64,000 nucleotides of DNA from Fluviicola sp. (lineage in GTDB: Bacteria; Bacteroidota; Bacteroidia; Flavobacteriales_D; Crocinitomicaceae). Under the pieces are notes generated by a model. The model was not told where the DNA came from. It saw only the letters and a list, made by a program, of their open reading frames with translations, and searched no databases. Below, one piece after another: positions 26,667 through 36,359 of this stretch (its first letter is position 1; the number at the start of each line of letters is the position of its first letter). A program made the translations under genes and the position numbers. The stretch spans positions 89,060 through 153,059 of the forward strand of contig NVXV01000007.1 in NCBI GenBank assembly GCA_002734085.1, read 5' to 3'.

Positions 26667-29654
26667 ATGAAATATTTTTTGATTATTGCTGTATTTGTAT
26701 TTATTTCTTTATCAGTGTTTTCTCAAGAATACTGGCAACAAGAAGTTAATTACAAAATAGAGGTTGAACTGGACGATGAAAATCACTTTTTGAGAGGAAA
26801 TGAAACTTTTGAATATGTGAATAATTCTCCGGATGAATTGACATTTATTTATGTACATGTTTGGCCAAATGCTTATAAGGATGATCAAACAGCACTTGCA
26901 AAGCAGCTCTATATAGGAGGAAACGATTTACTCAAGTTCGGAGCAGATAGTTTGAAAGGATATATTGACTCTTTAGATTTTACGAGTAATGGAGCTAAGC
27001 TTTCTTGGGCGTATGATGAAGAGCATATTGATATCGTTAAAATTGAGCTTCCAACTCCTCTAGCTCCAAATGAATCAATCGAAATATCTACACCGTTTAA
27101 AGTGAAACTACCAAGTGGTCGAATTTCCAGATTAGGTCATATCGGACAATCGTATCAAATTACTCAATGGTATCCGAAACCAGCGGTTTATGATAAAGAT
27201 GGATGGCATCAAATGCCCTACCTAAACCAGGGGGAATTCTACTCGGAGTTTGGTGGTTATGACGTTAGAATTACTTTACCTGAAAACTATGTGGTTGGAT
27301 CAACAGGTGATTTACAAACAGAGGAAGAATTGGCTTTTTTGGAAGGAAAAGTGAAAATAACAGAAGAAAAAATTGCAAGCCTTCAAGCAAGAAAAAAACT
27401 GAATAAAGAAAAAACACCGTTTCCAGCATCGTCTAAAAAAATGAAAACCATCCGATATGTTCAGGATAATGTACATGATTTTGCTTGGTTTGCTGACAAA
27501 CGATATGAAGTTTTGAAAGGTGAGGTTGTACTCCCAAACACTATGAAAGCAGTAACTACTTGGGCAATGTTTGTGCCGCAGAATATTCAATTATGGCAAA
27601 ATGCAATTGAATATATCAACGATGGAGCTTACTACTATTCTAAATGGAATGGAGATTACCCATACAATCAAATCACAGCGGTTGATGGTACAATAAGCGC
27701 TGGTGGTGGCATGGAATATCCGAACGTTACCGTAATTGGAAATACTGGAGACGCATTATCTCTGGAAGTAGTCATTGTTCACGAAGTGGGGCACAACTGG
27801 TTTTATGGAATTCTGGGCTCCAACGAACGTGTTCACGGTTGGATGGATGAAGGGTTGAATACCTTGAATGAAGTTCGATATATTATGACGAAATATCCTG
27901 AAAACGATTATTTAGCAGATATGATTATGAACGGAAAGTTCAATTTTCATGGCTTACATTACCATGATTTTAATGATGTGTTAACTAGATCGTTAACGAA
28001 TCTAGGATTAGATCAACCGATTGAAACGCATTCAGCGGAATTTAAAAGTATCAATTATGGTGTAACCATGTATCAAAAAACAGGACTTGTATTTGATTAT
28101 CTACGGTATTACCTAGGAGATGAACTTTTTGATAAGTCCATGCATGCGTATTATGAACGGTTTGAATTTAAGCATCCTCAACCTGAAGATGTTCAAACGG
28201 TATTTGAAGAAGTGACGGGACAAAATTTAAACTGGTTTTTTGGAGGTCTAATAAAAACAAGCGACAATCTGGATTTCAGATTAGGTCATGTAAAGGCGAA
28301 AGATGGTAAGACCAGTGTTGATGTTTGTAATATCGGTAGTATTAAAGCTCCAATTCCTGTCTCAGCAATGATCGGAGATAGTGTTGTGGAAACAAAATGG
28401 GTGCAACCTTGTCAAAATAAAGCAAGCCTGGAGTTTGATAAAGAGTATGATAAAATAATGATTGATCCGTTGCGGAAAATACCAGAAACTAACAGACAAA
28501 ATAATCTTTGGAGAAAAAGCGGTTTTCTCAATAAAGTGGAGCCATTAAAAGTGAGTTTTCTTACGAGTTACAACAGGGCGGAACAAACCAACCTAAATAT
28601 CATACCTGCTATGGGCTGGAATGCAAACGATAAATTTATGTTAGGTTTAGGCTTCCATAATTTTTCTCTAGCTCCAAATCCTTTTAGATATTTTGTTGCA
28701 CCTATGTACTCTTTCGGAAGAAAAAGTGTTTCGGGTATTGGGGAGTTTAGTTATACTTTCTTTCCAAGAAAACTCAAACTTACTACTTTAGGATTATCAA
28801 TTAAATCGTTTAAAGACGAACAATTTTATCCGAGAAACTTGTCATATTTTGTTTCGTTATCTCCATACTTAAAACTAGATTTTACAGATGAATCGAAACG
28901 ACATGCTTTTCAACACAGAGTATTAATTCAAGGGTTAGCGAAAAACACGAGAAGAGGATTCCTCGATATTTTCGAGTATGGTGGATTTTTAAACTGGGAG
29001 GCTTACTTTAATAAAGCAGATCATACTTTTGAAAGTAATGTAAGAACGGATTTTATTTTTAATGACAACAACAATGATCAGGTTGGAAGAATATTTGGTT
29101 CCGCCGATTATAGTTATCAGTATATTAAAAGAAAATGGGAAAGTAATATTGACATCCGAATCTTTGCGGGGTATAACTATTTGTTTGATGTAAACGGCGC
29201 TGGTAACAATTATAGATATGGTTTACCATTATCTGGAAATTCTGGTTATCAAGATGTTTTTGTTGAGGATTACTTTTTTAATAGAGGAGGAAGTAGCAGT
29301 GCGTTTTATACCCAAAGGGTCGAAAATAGAGGTGGGTTCTTGTCTGCCAGTGATTTTGGTTATGCGACAACTTGGATGTTAACTTCTAATCTTTATGTAG
29401 ATATTCCATTGCCAATTAAAGGGTTTGGACTGTTTGGTGATATTGGATCTTTCGAGCAAAACGGTGTTTTCCATACAGTCTATAACGCAGGTGTTGGTTT
29501 TCGAATTGCTGATATTTTCGGGATCTACTATCCTTTAGTTGAGTCGCAAGACTTAAAAGACGGCTACCTTGGAAATAGATTCGTTGATAAACTAAGGCTT
29601 ACAATAAATATCAATCCAGTAAATACAGGATTCATCAAGAAATTAATAAAATAA
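26667..29654 (+). CDS. M1-family metallopeptidase with large C-terminal extension
   Basis: 995 residues with a signal peptide (1-19). The first 530 residues form an M1 aminopeptidase-like fold with a GGGMEYPN exopeptidase-type motif and the zinc site HEVGHNWF near residue 372, with the third ligand Glu in WMDEGLN about 20 residues later. The last 350 residues are beta-rich with alternating aromatic residues and may form a membrane-associated barrel-like part. The family cleaves N-terminal residues from peptides; with the leader it should act in the periplasm or at the outer membrane. The gene stands alone, convergent with the SPOR protein gene 14 bases away. The C-terminal half is common in Bacteroidota M1 proteins and has no named function that I know. 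Confidence 0.85.
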   Translation: MKYFLIIAVFVFISLSVFSQEYWQQEVNYKIEVELDDENHFLRGNETFEYVNNSPDELTFIYVHVWPNAYKDDQTALAKQLYIGGNDLLKFGADSLKGYIDSLDFTSNGAKLSWAYDEEHIDIVKIELPTPLAPNESIEISTPFKVKLPSGRISRLGHIGQSYQITQWYPKPAVYDKDGWHQMPYLNQGEFYSEFGGYDVRITLPENYVVGSTGDLQTEEELAFLEGKVKITEEKIASLQARKKLNKEKTPFPASSKKMKTIRYVQDNVHDFAWFADKRYEVLKGEVVLPNTMKAVTTWAMFVPQNIQLWQNAIEYINDGAYYYSKWNGDYPYNQITAVDGTISAGGGMEYPNVTVIGNTGDALSLEVVIVHEVGHNWFYGILGSNERVHGWMDEGLNTLNEVRYIMTKYPENDYLADMIMNGKFNFHGLHYHDFNDVLTRSLTNLGLDQPIETHSAEFKSINYGVTMYQKTGLVFDYLRYYLGDELFDKSMHAYYERFEFKHPQPEDVQTVFEEVTGQNLNWFFGGLIKTSDNLDFRLGHVKAKDGKTSVDVCNIGSIKAPIPVSAMIGDSVVETKWVQPCQNKASLEFDKEYDKIMIDPLRKIPETNRQNNLWRKSGFLNKVEPLKVSFLTSYNRAEQTNLNIIPAMGWNANDKFMLGLGFHNFSLAPNPFRYFVAPMYSFGRKSVSGIGEFSYTFFPRKLKLTTLGLSIKSFKDEQFYPRNLSYFVSLSPYLKLDFTDESKRHAFQHRVLIQGLAKNTRRGFLDIFEYGGFLNWEAYFNKADHTFESNVRTDFIFNDNNNDQVGRIFGSADYSYQYIKRKWESNIDIRIFAGYNYLFDVNGAGNNYRYGLPLSGNSGYQDVFVEDYFFNRGGSSSAFYTQRVENRGGFLSASDFGYATTWMLTSNLYVDIPLPIKGFGLFGDIGSFEQNGVFHTVYNAGVGFRIADIFGIYYPLVESQDLKDGYLGNRFVDKLRLTININPVNTGFIKKLIK

Positions 29655-29668
29655 CAGGTTGGAATCGC

Positions 29669-30997
29669 TTAGTAATTCTTGAGTCGCTTCATCATCCAAG
29701 CGGTTTCAATGATTTCTTCACGTGCTTTCTTCAGCATTTCACGAGCCTCTGTTATTTCATTGTATGATCCAACAGAAACAACTTTAAAGCCTTTACTTAT
29801 TCCAACGATGTTTGCGTTAAATCCTTTGATTCTCAATTGTTCAACGTAGTTATCTGCGTTTAGTTTACTCTTAAACATGCCCACAACAATGTGTAGTTCT
29901 TGATAATCGTACAACTCGTATATCTCAACTTCTGTTGGAACAGGATCGTCTCCTGTTCTGTCCGTATTGAGAACTTCTGTAGACGTAGAATCAGTAGTTT
30001 CAGCAACTGTATCTAAATCCTCCATGAACATCTCTATAGGGTGATCCCATTTTTGTGGACAACCATCTAAGGAAATAATACCTGCAGAGTCTGGACATTT
30101 GTCAAACTGATTTGGGATTCCATCTTCATCGCTATCCACAGCTCTACCTTTAGAATCAACTACAGCTCCTGAAGGGGTGTCTTTTTCTTCGTCAATAGTG
30201 TTTGGAATACCGTCGTTGTCATCATCACGCATTTTTTTCTCCACCATCATCATACGGTTTTCGTATTCTTTGTTGGTCAATTCATCTTCAGACCCACCAA
30301 GTTCTTTTGGAATCCAGTCCGCATGTTCTTTTTTATTTCCAATGTAATAAGAAACCCCAACTGTTAGATTTGTCATTAAGCCATCGAATCCTCGACGATT
30401 AACTTTTTCTGTAAGATCCCAAGTTCTTTGCTGATATATGTGGTTTACTAGAGCAATATCCGCATTAATAGACCATTTGCTATTCAATTTAAATTGCGGC
30501 GTTAAACCAACAATAAAGTTGATCATATTATCTTTGTCAGGACTATCCCAGCTACCAAACAATGGGGCGGTTGAGTTTTTATTTGTTGAATAACCTGCGC
30601 CTCCGTGAATAATCAACCCAAAACGTGGAGCAAAATTCTCGAAATGCATAAAACGACTTAAGTTGGCTACTAATTGAAATGAAGTTCTAAGATATTGCGA
30701 GCTAAATTCCAATGAGTTACTGTTTACACCAAACTCGTCATTTTTTAATCTATCAAATCCAAAGTCTAATTTAATCCCGAAACTGTTGTTGAACATGTAT
30801 CGTGCACCTAAATTGGTATGAAATAATCCAATTGAATTGGACCAGTAATTCGTAGCATAAGGTCTGATTGCGTTGGTTCCTCCAATATTAGCATCAATGG
30901 ATAACCTATTCATTTCCTTAACTTCCTGTGCGTTAACAGAACTCGAAAGCGAGAAAATGATTAAAAAAAATGATATTATTGCCGTTAGTCTGTACAT
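29669..30997 (-). CDS. Outer-membrane beta-barrel protein with TSP3 and SPOR domains
   Basis: 442 residues: a signal peptide (1-23), an eight-strand OmpA-like barrel (about 30-215), an acidic linker with calcium-binding thrombospondin type 3 repeats (DDDNDGIPNTIDEEKD, DSDEDGIPNQFDKCPDS, about 258-302) and a C-terminal SPOR domain (about 365-440, LHIVVGMFKSKLNADNYVEQ). SPOR domains bind peptidoglycan stripped of stem peptides. So the protein probably ties outer membrane to cell wall, as OmpA does, but with SPOR instead of the usual OmpA peptidoglycan domain. A TATATTTG box lies about 20 bases upstream. Confidence 0.85.
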   Translation of the reverse strand: MYRLTAIISFFLIIFSLSSSVNAQEVKEMNRLSIDANIGGTNAIRPYATNYWSNSIGLFHTNLGARYMFNNSFGIKLDFGFDRLKNDEFGVNSNSLEFSSQYLRTSFQLVANLSRFMHFENFAPRFGLIIHGGAGYSTNKNSTAPLFGSWDSPDKDNMINFIVGLTPQFKLNSKWSINADIALVNHIYQQRTWDLTEKVNRRGFDGLMTNLTVGVSYYIGNKKEHADWIPKELGGSEDELTNKEYENRMMMVEKKMRDDDNDGIPNTIDEEKDTPSGAVVDSKGRAVDSDEDGIPNQFDKCPDSAGIISLDGCPQKWDHPIEMFMEDLDTVAETTDSTSTEVLNTDRTGDDPVPTEVEIYELYDYQELHIVVGMFKSKLNADNYVEQLRIKGFNANIVGISKGFKVVSVGSYNEITEAREMLKKAREEIIETAWMMKRLKNY

Positions 30998-31016
30998 TTA
31001 TAGCGTTTATAACTCG

Positions 31017-31024
31017 CAAATATA
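31017..31024 (-). promoter_or_regulatory. -7 box of the OmpA/SPOR gene
   Basis: TATATTTG on the minus strand, 19 bases before the ATG. The position 19 bases further up reads TTTC, close to the -33 TTTG. Confidence 0.5.
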
Positions 31025-31115
31025 CCTAAAAATTTGTACTAGCGAAACTTAGGGTTTGTTTTCCCTTAATTTTCATCTGAATTAATGAGTGATAATTTGA
31101 GAAATTACCCAGCTT

Positions 31116-32255
31116 TTAGTCTTGTTTTTGTTTTGTTTTGATTTCATGCGGAACATGTAAAGTTCTCTGGGGGAATGGAATTGTGATTCCGTGTTGTCTG
31201 AAAAGTCTATCTATTTCAAAGCGAATATCTGACTTGTGAAGTTCAACTTCCCAAGACTGGTCAGCCCAAAATAATAGCTCCATGATTAAAGCACTTTCAC
31301 CAAAGTCTAACATACGCACTATTACGGGTTCTGTTTTTTTAACTTCTGGATGCGAAAGAGCTGCTTGTTTCATTAACTCTTTAACGAGTTCTGTGTCAGA
31401 ACCATAAGCCACACCCACTTTAATTTTGAATCTCGCGAGTTCTGAGCTAATACTCCAGTTCTCGATATGTTCCTGAGTTAGTGTTGAATTTGGGATGATT
31501 AAAGTATTTCCATCACGATTTTCAATTTTGGTTGTTCTTACGTTAATTTTAAGAACTCTCGCAATCATCTCTTCTCCTGATGAAGGCTCAATAACACGGA
31601 TAATATCTCCTACTTTTATAGTGCCCTCGAATAAGAGCACAATTCCAGAGACCATATCCCTGAAAATATTTTGCAAACCTAATCCAAGAGAGACAAAGAA
31701 AGCCGCTGAACTGGCTATAATCACACTGAGATTTTCAAATAGAAACTGTAGTGAAATTATAATGGCAAAAGTATAGACGATATACTTTGCTAACTGAACA
31801 TAGACAAATCGCGCTCCTTCATCAAAATCTTCATTATCTTTAAATCGTTGCTCAATAAATATGCGAAATAAATTTATCGCAAATCGACTAATTGCAAAAA
31901 TGATTAGGATTGTTATGACATCAATAAAACTCAAGGAGAATCCACCCTCAGTGACAGGAGGAATAATATCATGACTCAAAAACTTACTTAATGAGATCTC
32001 ATCTTCCTCAATCCGAAATGCTTGAAATGCAACTATAAAAGAAGAAATAACGAGTATCTGATTCAGTAGCCTTAATAAAGTAATTCGCGTTCCTTTGATT
32101 TTTAATTTTTTCTTCTTTAGATGCCTCTTCAGATATTTCTGAATAAGTTTGTGAAGAATAATAGTCAATACTAAAACACCCAGCCAAACTAGAATCACCC
32201 ACAAAGAAGCGGTGTAAGGGCCTACTGGAAATTCTAGAAATAATGTCGTCATCAA
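31116..32255 (-). CDS. MscS-family mechanosensitive ion channel
   Basis: 379 residues with four to five predicted transmembrane helices, then the MscS core: the Gly/Ala-rich pore helix region (ASSAAFFVSLGLGLQNIFRD), the beta domain (EGTIKVGDIIRV, NRDGNTLIIPNSTLTQE) and an alpha/beta C-terminal domain. Channels of this family open under membrane tension and release solutes on osmotic downshock. It starts 38 bases after dnaG and is probably in the same transcript, though a functional tie to replication is unlikely. Confidence 0.9.
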   Translation of the reverse strand: MMTTLFLEFPVGPYTASLWVILVWLGVLVLTIILHKLIQKYLKRHLKKKKLKIKGTRITLLRLLNQILVISSFIVAFQAFRIEEDEISLSKFLSHDIIPPVTEGGFSLSFIDVITILIIFAISRFAINLFRIFIEQRFKDNEDFDEGARFVYVQLAKYIVYTFAIIISLQFLFENLSVIIASSAAFFVSLGLGLQNIFRDMVSGIVLLFEGTIKVGDIIRVIEPSSGEEMIARVLKINVRTTKIENRDGNTLIIPNSTLTQEHIENWSISSELARFKIKVGVAYGSDTELVKELMKQAALSHPEVKKTEPVIVRMLDFGESALIMELLFWADQSWEVELHKSDIRFEIDRLFRQHGITIPFPQRTLHVPHEIKTKQKQD

Positions 32256-32293
32256 TGTTTTTTAGAAATCTAAAATTAAAAAATATGTCGGAC

Positions 32294-34258
32294 TTAAATA
32301 ATAATCCTTCCTAATTGCTGGGCGAAAGTACCTTTAATTTTTTCAAGTTGAATTTGTTCGCGCAACAAATCATTCACTTGCTCATCTTGCAATGCATTTT
32401 CAGTGGGTCTGAGTTGTTCTCTTATCTCGCCAATTCGAGCTAATATTTTAGCGTTTTTAAATGCGTATAAAGACTCTTTAACGGCTTGAGGTAACTTATG
32501 TACCTCCTCATTTGTATCAATTTTAAAGCTGAGAAGCCAGTTTCTACTCAACTCGTATTTGGGCGAAAGTAAATCGCTCACAAATTTCACGATTTCTTGG
32601 TCTTCGTGCCGTAAAAAGAAGCTGGGTTCATACAGTAAGTTTTCTTCAACGCCCGCTTTGCAAATCTCAAAAATGCGTTTAAAAATGGGGATGTCAAAAT
32701 CCAATTCGTCCCGATTTAACTCATGACAAATCAATTCGGCAGCACTGACCTCTATTACTTCTGTATCCTTATTTTTTTGTTTTTGCTCTATTTCTAATGC
32801 CCTTGAACCATAAAGTAAGAGTATGCGAATCAAATCAAACTCTTGATCATAAAAATCTCTTGTCTCTTCACTTTCTCCTTTCTGAGATACGGGAACAGAA
32901 TCGATTTCATCAACCTCATCCGGATAAGAAGGTTTTCCTCCACTCGTGTTCTTACGTCTGATTTTATTCAGTTCGTTCACAAGTGTCTGTTCTTTCATCT
33001 GAAACTGTTCTGCCGTTTCTTTGATGTAAATAGAACGCGTAATACTATCTGGAATCAAAGCAATTGAAGATACAATTTCTTTAATCAGATTAGCTCTTTT
33101 TATTGGATCGTCTCCCGTGCTTTCAAGAAGGACTTGCGTTTTGAAATTAACAAAGTCCTTTTCGTTTTCATCAATGTATTTTTGAAGCTCATCTGACCCG
33201 ACTTTCTTTGCGTAAGAATCTGGATCCTCTCCATCTGGGAAGAGTAAAACTTTTACGTTCATACCTGCTTCCAGAATCAAATCAATCCCACGAAATGAAG
33301 CTTTAATTCCTGCCGCATCACCATCGTAAAGGACAGTTATGTTTTGGGTATAGCGCTGAATTAATTTTATTTGATCTTTTGTAAGTGCCGTTCCCGAACT
33401 TGCCACAACATTTTCAACTCCCGCTTGAGCCAAACTAATCACATCGGTATATCCTTCAACCAAATAACAGTTGTCGTGTTTGATGATTTCACTTTTGGCA
33501 AAATAGATCCCATAAAGAATTTTACTCTTATTGTAAAGAATACTCTCCGGAGAGTTGAAATACTTAGCCGTTTTTGAATTCGTTTGTAAGGTTCGTCCAC
33601 CAAAACCAAGCACTTTACCAGAAACACTGTGAATTGGAAACATTACGCGACCACTAAAAAAGTCAAACTTTCTATCGTCTCTCGCTTTGGTGAGACCAAG
33701 TTTCTCTAGATACTCTTGTTTGTACCCTTCTTTTAAGGCTGTCTCAGTAAGTGAAGTTTCATTTTTAGGACAATATCCCAATTGAAATTTCTCAATGATG
33801 TCCTTTCTGAAACCTCTTTCGGTAAAATAAGAAAGACCAATCGCTTTCCCTTCATCTGTTTCGTGAATTGTCTTCACAAAGAAATCACGCGCGTAGTCGT
33901 TTATGATTTGTAAACTTTCACGTTCCGTAAGCGCCTCTTGCTCTTCTGCTGTTAACGGCTTTTCTTCCGGAAGCTCAATGTTATATCTTTCGGCCAGCCA
34001 TTTTAGAGCTTCTGGATAACTGAATTGCTCCATTTCCATCAAGAATGTCACAACCGTTCCCCCCTTACTACTGGAAAAGCATTTAAAGATTTGTTTGGCC
34101 GGGCTCACCATAAATGAAGGCGTTCGTTCCTCGGTAAAAGGACTCAATCCTTTGTAATTTGACCCCGATTTTTTTAACTGAACATAATCGCCAATCACCT
34201 CCTCAATACGGGCGGTATTCATAATTTCATCGATGATATGTTGAGGAATTCTATTCAT
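32294..34258 (-). CDS. dnaG: DNA primase, zinc-site residues replaced
   Basis: 654 residues: a CHC2-type N-terminal domain (1-95), the TOPRIM catalytic core with LVEGYTDVISL near 268 and YDGDAAG near 311, and the DnaB-interacting C-terminal part. It makes RNA primers at the replication fork. Of the four canonical zinc ligands, three are replaced: S39 for Cys, T42 for His and S63 for the last Cys; only C60 remains. The fold pattern (SPFTEERTPSF, KGGTVVTFLME) is otherwise kept. Loss of zinc ligands is, to my knowledge, usual in flavobacterial DnaG, so this is a lineage trait rather than decay. The gene starts directly at the stop of the upstream lipoprotein gene. Confidence 0.95.
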   Translation of the reverse strand: MNRIPQHIIDEIMNTARIEEVIGDYVQLKKSGSNYKGLSPFTEERTPSFMVSPAKQIFKCFSSSKGGTVVTFLMEMEQFSYPEALKWLAERYNIELPEEKPLTAEEQEALTERESLQIINDYARDFFVKTIHETDEGKAIGLSYFTERGFRKDIIEKFQLGYCPKNETSLTETALKEGYKQEYLEKLGLTKARDDRKFDFFSGRVMFPIHSVSGKVLGFGGRTLQTNSKTAKYFNSPESILYNKSKILYGIYFAKSEIIKHDNCYLVEGYTDVISLAQAGVENVVASSGTALTKDQIKLIQRYTQNITVLYDGDAAGIKASFRGIDLILEAGMNVKVLLFPDGEDPDSYAKKVGSDELQKYIDENEKDFVNFKTQVLLESTGDDPIKRANLIKEIVSSIALIPDSITRSIYIKETAEQFQMKEQTLVNELNKIRRKNTSGGKPSYPDEVDEIDSVPVSQKGESEETRDFYDQEFDLIRILLLYGSRALEIEQKQKNKDTEVIEVSAAELICHELNRDELDFDIPIFKRIFEICKAGVEENLLYEPSFFLRHEDQEIVKFVSDLLSPKYELSRNWLLSFKIDTNEEVHKLPQAVKESLYAFKNAKILARIGEIREQLRPTENALQDEQVNDLLREQIQLEKIKGTFAQQLGRIII

Positions 34259-34681
34259 TTATTCCTCGTCGTAAAACTTACGTTCAATTAATTGACCTTG
34301 TTCGTCGTAAAATTTCCATACACCTACAGGTTCGTCCATTTCGTACTTTCCCTTATAATAGATGGCTCCAGTTGGATGTCGAACAATTATAATTCCGTCT
34401 TTCTTGCCTTCTTTGTATTCTGTGATTGACTGTTCAACACCACGTTGCGTATACAACTTCCAGATCCCAACTTTTCTTCCCTGATCGTCTTTCGTTCCTT
34501 TCATTTTGACCTGCTCACGATCAGGATACCATTCTGTGTACCTTCCGTTTTCGTCTTCTACAATAAGCGGTAATTCAGCTTTAAATTGTTCCGTATCCAC
34601 ACCTTCATCTGATTTCTTTTCTTTTTCAGAGCAGCTAAACATGAGTAGCACGAGTGATAAATAAATGAGCTTATTAAACAT
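34259..34681 (-). CDS. Lipoprotein with MORN-like repeats
   Basis: 140 residues. The leader ends in the lipobox LLMFSC (Cys 17). The mature part has a Lys/Glu-rich linker, then three MORN_2-type repeats (GIWKLYTQRGVEQS, DGIIIVRHPTGAIYYKGKYE, GVWKFYDEQGQLIE). This layout is often labelled YwqK-like, but a toxin-antitoxin role is unproven and unlikely for a lipoprotein. It is the first gene of a lipoprotein-dnaG-mscS transcript: the stop abuts the dnaG ATG with no gap. The reason for linking an envelope lipoprotein to primase is not evident. Confidence 0.75.
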   Translation of the reverse strand: MFNKLIYLSLVLLMFSCSEKEKKSDEGVDTEQFKAELPLIVEDENGRYTEWYPDREQVKMKGTKDDQGRKVGIWKLYTQRGVEQSITEYKEGKKDGIIIVRHPTGAIYYKGKYEMDEPVGVWKFYDEQGQLIERKFYDEE

Positions 34682-34716
34682 GTTATCCGTAAATTTTTAG
34701 CGTTTAATTCTACTTA

Positions 34717-34724
34717 CAAAGATA
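34717..34724 (-). promoter_or_regulatory. -7 box of the lipoprotein-dnaG-mscS operon
   Basis: TATCTTTG on the minus strand, 35 bases before the lipoprotein ATG. There is no clear -33 TTG. Confidence 0.4.
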
Positions 34725-34881
34725 ATTAATTATTTGTGAGCTGTGTTAGTATAAATTAAGATGTTTGATTCGTTTATTTAAGAGGTCAAGTGTATATTTT
34801 AAGTTTGTTGCTAGTATAAAGTACGATTCCGAGTACAGTGAGGAATCTTTCCGATGAGATTAGAATGCCGATTAAAGTTAA

Positions 34882-36207
34882 TTACGTATCAAAAATTAAA
34901 TCCTTCAACCTTGCTTTTTCCTGTTGAAGATCGCTCATCGTGTCTTTCCTGTCTACCATTAAAAACATGTACTGCCACTTGTAGCTGATGTGTCTCAGGT
35001 ATTTAAAGAACCAATAAGCGAACAGTCCTGAGATCGGCATAATGAATAGATAAATCATCAACCCGAAAAACCGTAAATCAAAAAGGTAATGACCTAAGAA
35101 CAGAAAGCTTGTGTAGGACAGCGGATAGATAACTAATCCAACGAGTACGGCCAGCGGGGCGTAATACTCAACATCTGTTGAAAGTTTGGGGATTAACCAA
35201 TCTGATAATAGATACTGGAGGATATTATGAATGATTCCAAAAAATGCAATTGGAAGCGCAATTAATATAAATATCACAGATGAAAAGAGTTGTCTAAAAA
35301 ACATGGCAGATCTAAACTTTCTATCTAAAAAGTCTGCTCGAATGTGCATTTTTTCCAGCTTCCAGTTGATAGATTTTATTTTGATCCTTATCTCTTCGAT
35401 AATCCAGGGTTGAAGTATTTTAATTTCATCTATTCTGTTTTTTATCTCTTTCATTTGAGTTACTTCGCCCTGCACTCCTTTTTTGCGATCTTTTGATTTG
35501 ACATATCTGGAGTTGATGACTTTATAAATGGATTCGACTAACTCTTCCTCTTCGGTGGTTTCGGTGGTAAGTAGAACTTTTTCCAATCGAGTTCTAAACT
35601 GGGAAGTTAACTTTCTCGAGGCTGTGATGCTATCCTTTTTGTATTCTTCAAGGTAATCGGTAACACCTCTCGGTTTATCTATATCAATTAAAATATTACT
35701 TCTAAATTTTTCTTGGGCTGAATAGTTTAATCCAATGGCAACCACTTTCAACCCTAACTTACCTTCATTTCTTTTTTCAGTTTCTAAAGCGATTCGAGCA
35801 GTTCCCGTTTTTAATTTCCTAAGCACACGTTCTTTATAACTCGTTCCTTCAGGAAAAATTAAGAGTGTTTTTCCTTCAGACAACACTTTATAGCACTCAC
35901 TTAACGAATCATCATTGTCAACCCCTTCAATTTTCCCTTCTCCCTGACGATTGATAGGAATCATGTTTAATCCTCGAAGCAATTTTAATTTTAATTTGGA
36001 ATCAAATAAAGTGGCCTTCGCCATGTAGTAAATCGGCTGCTTGCAAATCATCCCAACTACCCAAGCATCCATCAAGGTATTTGGATGATTCAAAATGATA
36101 ATCAAAGGTCCATTAGAAGGAAGGTTGTGCTTGTTTTTAACGCGAATCTCCCCATAATACAGGCGAATTCCAATAGCTATAAGAAATTTTAAAATGCGAT
36201 AAATCAT
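34882..36207 (-). CDS. PlsC-type 1-acylglycerol-3-phosphate acyltransferase with membrane tail
   Basis: 441 residues. The first 230 residues form the acyltransferase domain: NHPNTLMDAWVVG with H41 and D47, and FPEGTSYKERV with the conserved Glu near 119. The remainder has a charged helical linker and three to four transmembrane segments (about 300-415). Members transfer acyl chains to lysophosphatidate or similar glycerolipids at the inner membrane. The HPN-type motif with five residues between His and Asp is a sub-type seen in Bacteroidota. The substrate is therefore not certain. It is a single gene. Confidence 0.8.
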   Translation of the reverse strand: MIYRILKFLIAIGIRLYYGEIRVKNKHNLPSNGPLIIILNHPNTLMDAWVVGMICKQPIYYMAKATLFDSKLKLKLLRGLNMIPINRQGEGKIEGVDNDDSLSECYKVLSEGKTLLIFPEGTSYKERVLRKLKTGTARIALETEKRNEGKLGLKVVAIGLNYSAQEKFRSNILIDIDKPRGVTDYLEEYKKDSITASRKLTSQFRTRLEKVLLTTETTEEEELVESIYKVINSRYVKSKDRKKGVQGEVTQMKEIKNRIDEIKILQPWIIEEIRIKIKSINWKLEKMHIRADFLDRKFRSAMFFRQLFSSVIFILIALPIAFFGIIHNILQYLLSDWLIPKLSTDVEYYAPLAVLVGLVIYPLSYTSFLFLGHYLFDLRFFGLMIYLFIMPISGLFAYWFFKYLRHISYKWQYMFLMVDRKDTMSDLQQEKARLKDLIFDT

Positions 36208-36359
36208 TTATTTCTTTTTTACAAGATAATCAAATTTATGATTTTTATTTTTTTTGCTTCGATTTGACCTTCCGTATTGTCAGATTTCTCACAGTTGCTC
36301 GAAATCCTAAACTCTCTTTGGAAGAAACCACCAGCAAAACCTCTTTTTAACAAATTCTT

